8,137 nt of DNA from Thiohalobacter sp. (lineage in GTDB: Bacteria; Pseudomonadota; Gammaproteobacteria; DSM-19610). Both the position numbers and the translations under genes were made by a program. The stretch is from the NCBI GenBank assembly GCA_027010005.1, contig JALVCM010000414.1:1-8137 (forward strand), in the 5' to 3' direction. Positions within the stretch are counted from its first letter, which is position 1. Each line of letters opens with the position of its first letter. Positions 6,825-8,137 of this stretch are shown here, in pieces. The notes under the pieces are model-generated. The model ran no database searches. It was not told where the DNA came from and was given only the letters and a program-made list of their open reading frames with translations.

Positions 6825-7474
6825 ACACTGGCGGCGTGCGCGGCATCGAGCAGTTGTTGGCAGGATACGACACCATCCAGACGTTGTTCACCGATAAAAA
6901 AGGTCGGGGTGGCCTGCACACCAAGGTCGAGCGCCGCCTGCCGATACTGTGCAAGCTTGCCACTCGATTGAGGCTCATCCCAGGCTGCTGTTACCTGCGC
7001 CTCCGTCATACCGGCTTCACGCGCCAGACCCTCAAGGACCGCCCGGTCACCGATATTGCGTCCCTCGACAAAGAAGGCCTCAAACAGGGCGTTGTGCAAG
7101 TGGTAAAAGGTATCCCGCCCCTGCAGCTTGGCTGACTCCGCCAGCAATAACGCTGATCGGGAATTGGTGGTGAAATTGTGTTCCTTCAGGACAACCCCTT
7201 CCTGCGCGGCCATTTCTTTCAATGATGCCATCATGGCCAGCCAGCGTTCGTTGTCATACCCCAGTGACGTGACGGGTTCACCTTCTGCCGAGGTCTCCGG
7301 ATGAATCTCGATCGCACACCAGTTAACGCGCAAATCAAACTGTTCGCGCAGACGCCTGAGGCGCAGGTCACCGATGTAACAGAACGGGCAGATGTAGTCG
7401 CTGAATACAGTGACTTTCAGCAGCGGCTTCCCTGCCCCGTCTGTTACCCCGTGACTCGCCTCGTCGTCTGCCAC
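6821..7474 (-). CDS. DsbA-family (FrnE-like) thiol oxidoreductase
   Basis: This 217-residue protein belongs to the cytoplasmic DsbA/FrnE group of predicted dithiol-disulfide oxidoreductases or isomerases. A thioredoxin-like strand leads into the active site CPFC (C29 to C32) within FSDYICPFCYIG. A helical insert fills about residues 65-180, with NFTTNSRSALLLAE typical of the group. The cis-proline loop is ATPTF (P190). No signal peptide precedes the domain, so it should stay in the cytoplasm, unlike periplasmic DsbA. The start is a GTG at 7474, two bases after the htpG stop and without a good Shine-Dalgarno. No later in-frame start fits before the first strand. Its position between htpG and hslR suggests a role in oxidative or heat stress, but this is inference. 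Confidence 0.93.
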   Translation of the reverse strand: MADDEASHGVTDGAGKPLLKVTVFSDYICPFCYIGDLRLRRLREQFDLRVNWCAIEIHPETSAEGEPVTSLGYDNERWLAMMASLKEMAAQEGVVLKEHNFTTNSRSALLLAESAKLQGRDTFYHLHNALFEAFFVEGRNIGDRAVLEGLAREAGMTEAQVTAAWDEPQSSGKLAQYRQAALDLGVQATPTFFIGEQRLDGVVSCQQLLDAAHAASV

Positions 7475-7476
7475 AG

Positions 7477-8137
7477 TCAGTCGGCTATTTCGACAAGAAT
7501 AGCGTTCAGGCGCTTCACAAATGAAGCCGGATCATCCAGTTGCCCGCCCTGGCTCAGCATGGCCTGTTCAAACAGTAACCGTGCCCAGTCCGCGAAGCGC
7601 GTTTCATCGCTTTCCTCGCGCAGGCGCTTGACCAGTGGATGTTCCATGTTGATCTCCAGTACCGGCTTGCTGACCGGCACATCGTGACCGGCCTGCTTGA
7701 GCAGTTGCTGCATGTGCATGGCCATCTCCTGCTCACCGAGCACCAGGCAGGAAGGTGATTCCGTCAGGCGCTGACTGCTGTGGACTTCACTGACTTCGTC
7801 ATCCAGCACCTCTTTCACCTTGTCGAGGAAAGCCTTGTGCTCCTCTTCGGCCTTCTCGTCCGGCTTTTCCTCTTCGTCAGCACCGAGCTTGCCGAGATCA
7901 AGGTCGCCCTTGGCAACGGAAACCAGCGGCTTGCCGTCGAATTCGTTCAGGTGCGAAACCAGCCATTCATCGACGCGATCACTCAGCAACAGCACCTCGA
8001 TACCTTTCTTGCGGAACACTTCCAGGTGCGGACTGTTCTTTGCGGCCGAGAAACTGTCTGCCGTAATATAGTAGATCTTGTCCTGCCCTTCCGGCATGCG
8101 GCTGATGTAGTCTTCCAGCGATACTGTCTGTTCCTCG
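7477..8137 (-). CDS. htpG: Chaperone HtpG (Hsp90), C-terminal part
   Basis: HtpG is the bacterial Hsp90, an ATP-driven dimeric chaperone that works with DnaK. The window holds the last 219 residues; the ATPase domain and most of the middle domain lie beyond base 8137. The visible start reads QTVSLEDYISR and then EGQDKIYYITADS, followed by SPHLEVFRKKGIEVLLLSDR and DEWL. All match E. coli HtpG near residue 400 onward. An acidic low-complexity stretch (EEEKPDEKAEEEHKAF) marks the link to the C-terminal dimerisation domain, which ends DDPASFVKRLNAILVEIAD. The DsbA-family gene follows two bases after the stop, so the genes almost certainly share a transcript. Its promoter, commonly heat-shock (sigma-32) type in relatives, is outside the window. 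Confidence 0.97.
   Translation of the reverse strand, partial: EEQTVSLEDYISRMPEGQDKIYYITADSFSAAKNSPHLEVFRKKGIEVLLLSDRVDEWLVSHLNEFDGKPLVSVAKGDLDLGKLGADEEEKPDEKAEEEHKAFLDKVKEVLDDEVSEVHSSQRLTESPSCLVLGEQEMAMHMQQLLKQAGHDVPVSKPVLEINMEHPLVKRLREESDETRFADWARLLFEQAMLSQGGQLDDPASFVKRLNAILVEIAD

Overview
The window looks like chromosomal DNA of a gammaproteobacterium. Coding sequence is moderately GC-rich, and HtpG, adenylate kinase and Hsp15 all resemble their Escherichia coli counterparts closely by eye. Genus cannot be fixed from this sequence; a free-living, perhaps chromatiales-like lineage is only a guess. I see no insertion sequence, phage gene, tRNA, rRNA or CRISPR array. All genes but one lie on the minus strand, so transcription runs mainly from high to low coordinates.

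In transcription order, the right end carries the 3' part of htpG (Hsp90), then a DsbA/FrnE-type thiol oxidoreductase 2 nt behind it, then hslR (Hsp15) overlapping by 4 nt. This is a compact set for heat, redox and ribosome quality control. Next comes the only plus-strand gene, 5750-6430, which meets hslR tail to tail. It encodes two tandem, partly degenerate response-regulator receiver domains and no output domain.

Divergent from it is a two-gene unit: a MoxR-type AAA+ ATPase, followed after 1 nt by a protein joining an HExxH putative metallopeptidase domain to a C-terminal VWA-like domain with a complete MIDAS motif. By analogy with other MoxR/VWA pairs this is probably an ATPase and its adaptor or effector, here with a possible protease built in. 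It is the least understood and most interesting part of the window. Adenylate kinase (adk) follows, after a leader with a strong predicted hairpin.

Then comes a 494-base AT-rich gap with a perfect DnaA-box 9-mer, a candidate extended -10 promoter and several inverted repeats. Beyond it is a diguanylate cyclase with an intact active site and inhibitory site, behind an uncharacterised helical N-terminal region and a long acidic linker. The left edge cuts a thioredoxin gene.

In E. coli htpG and adk are neighbours. Here the thiol oxidoreductase, hslR, the receiver protein and the MoxR/VWA pair lie between them. The window therefore combines a conserved proteostasis and nucleotide-metabolism neighbourhood with signalling genes (receiver protein, c-di-GMP synthase) and an uncharacterised AAA+/metallopeptidase machine.
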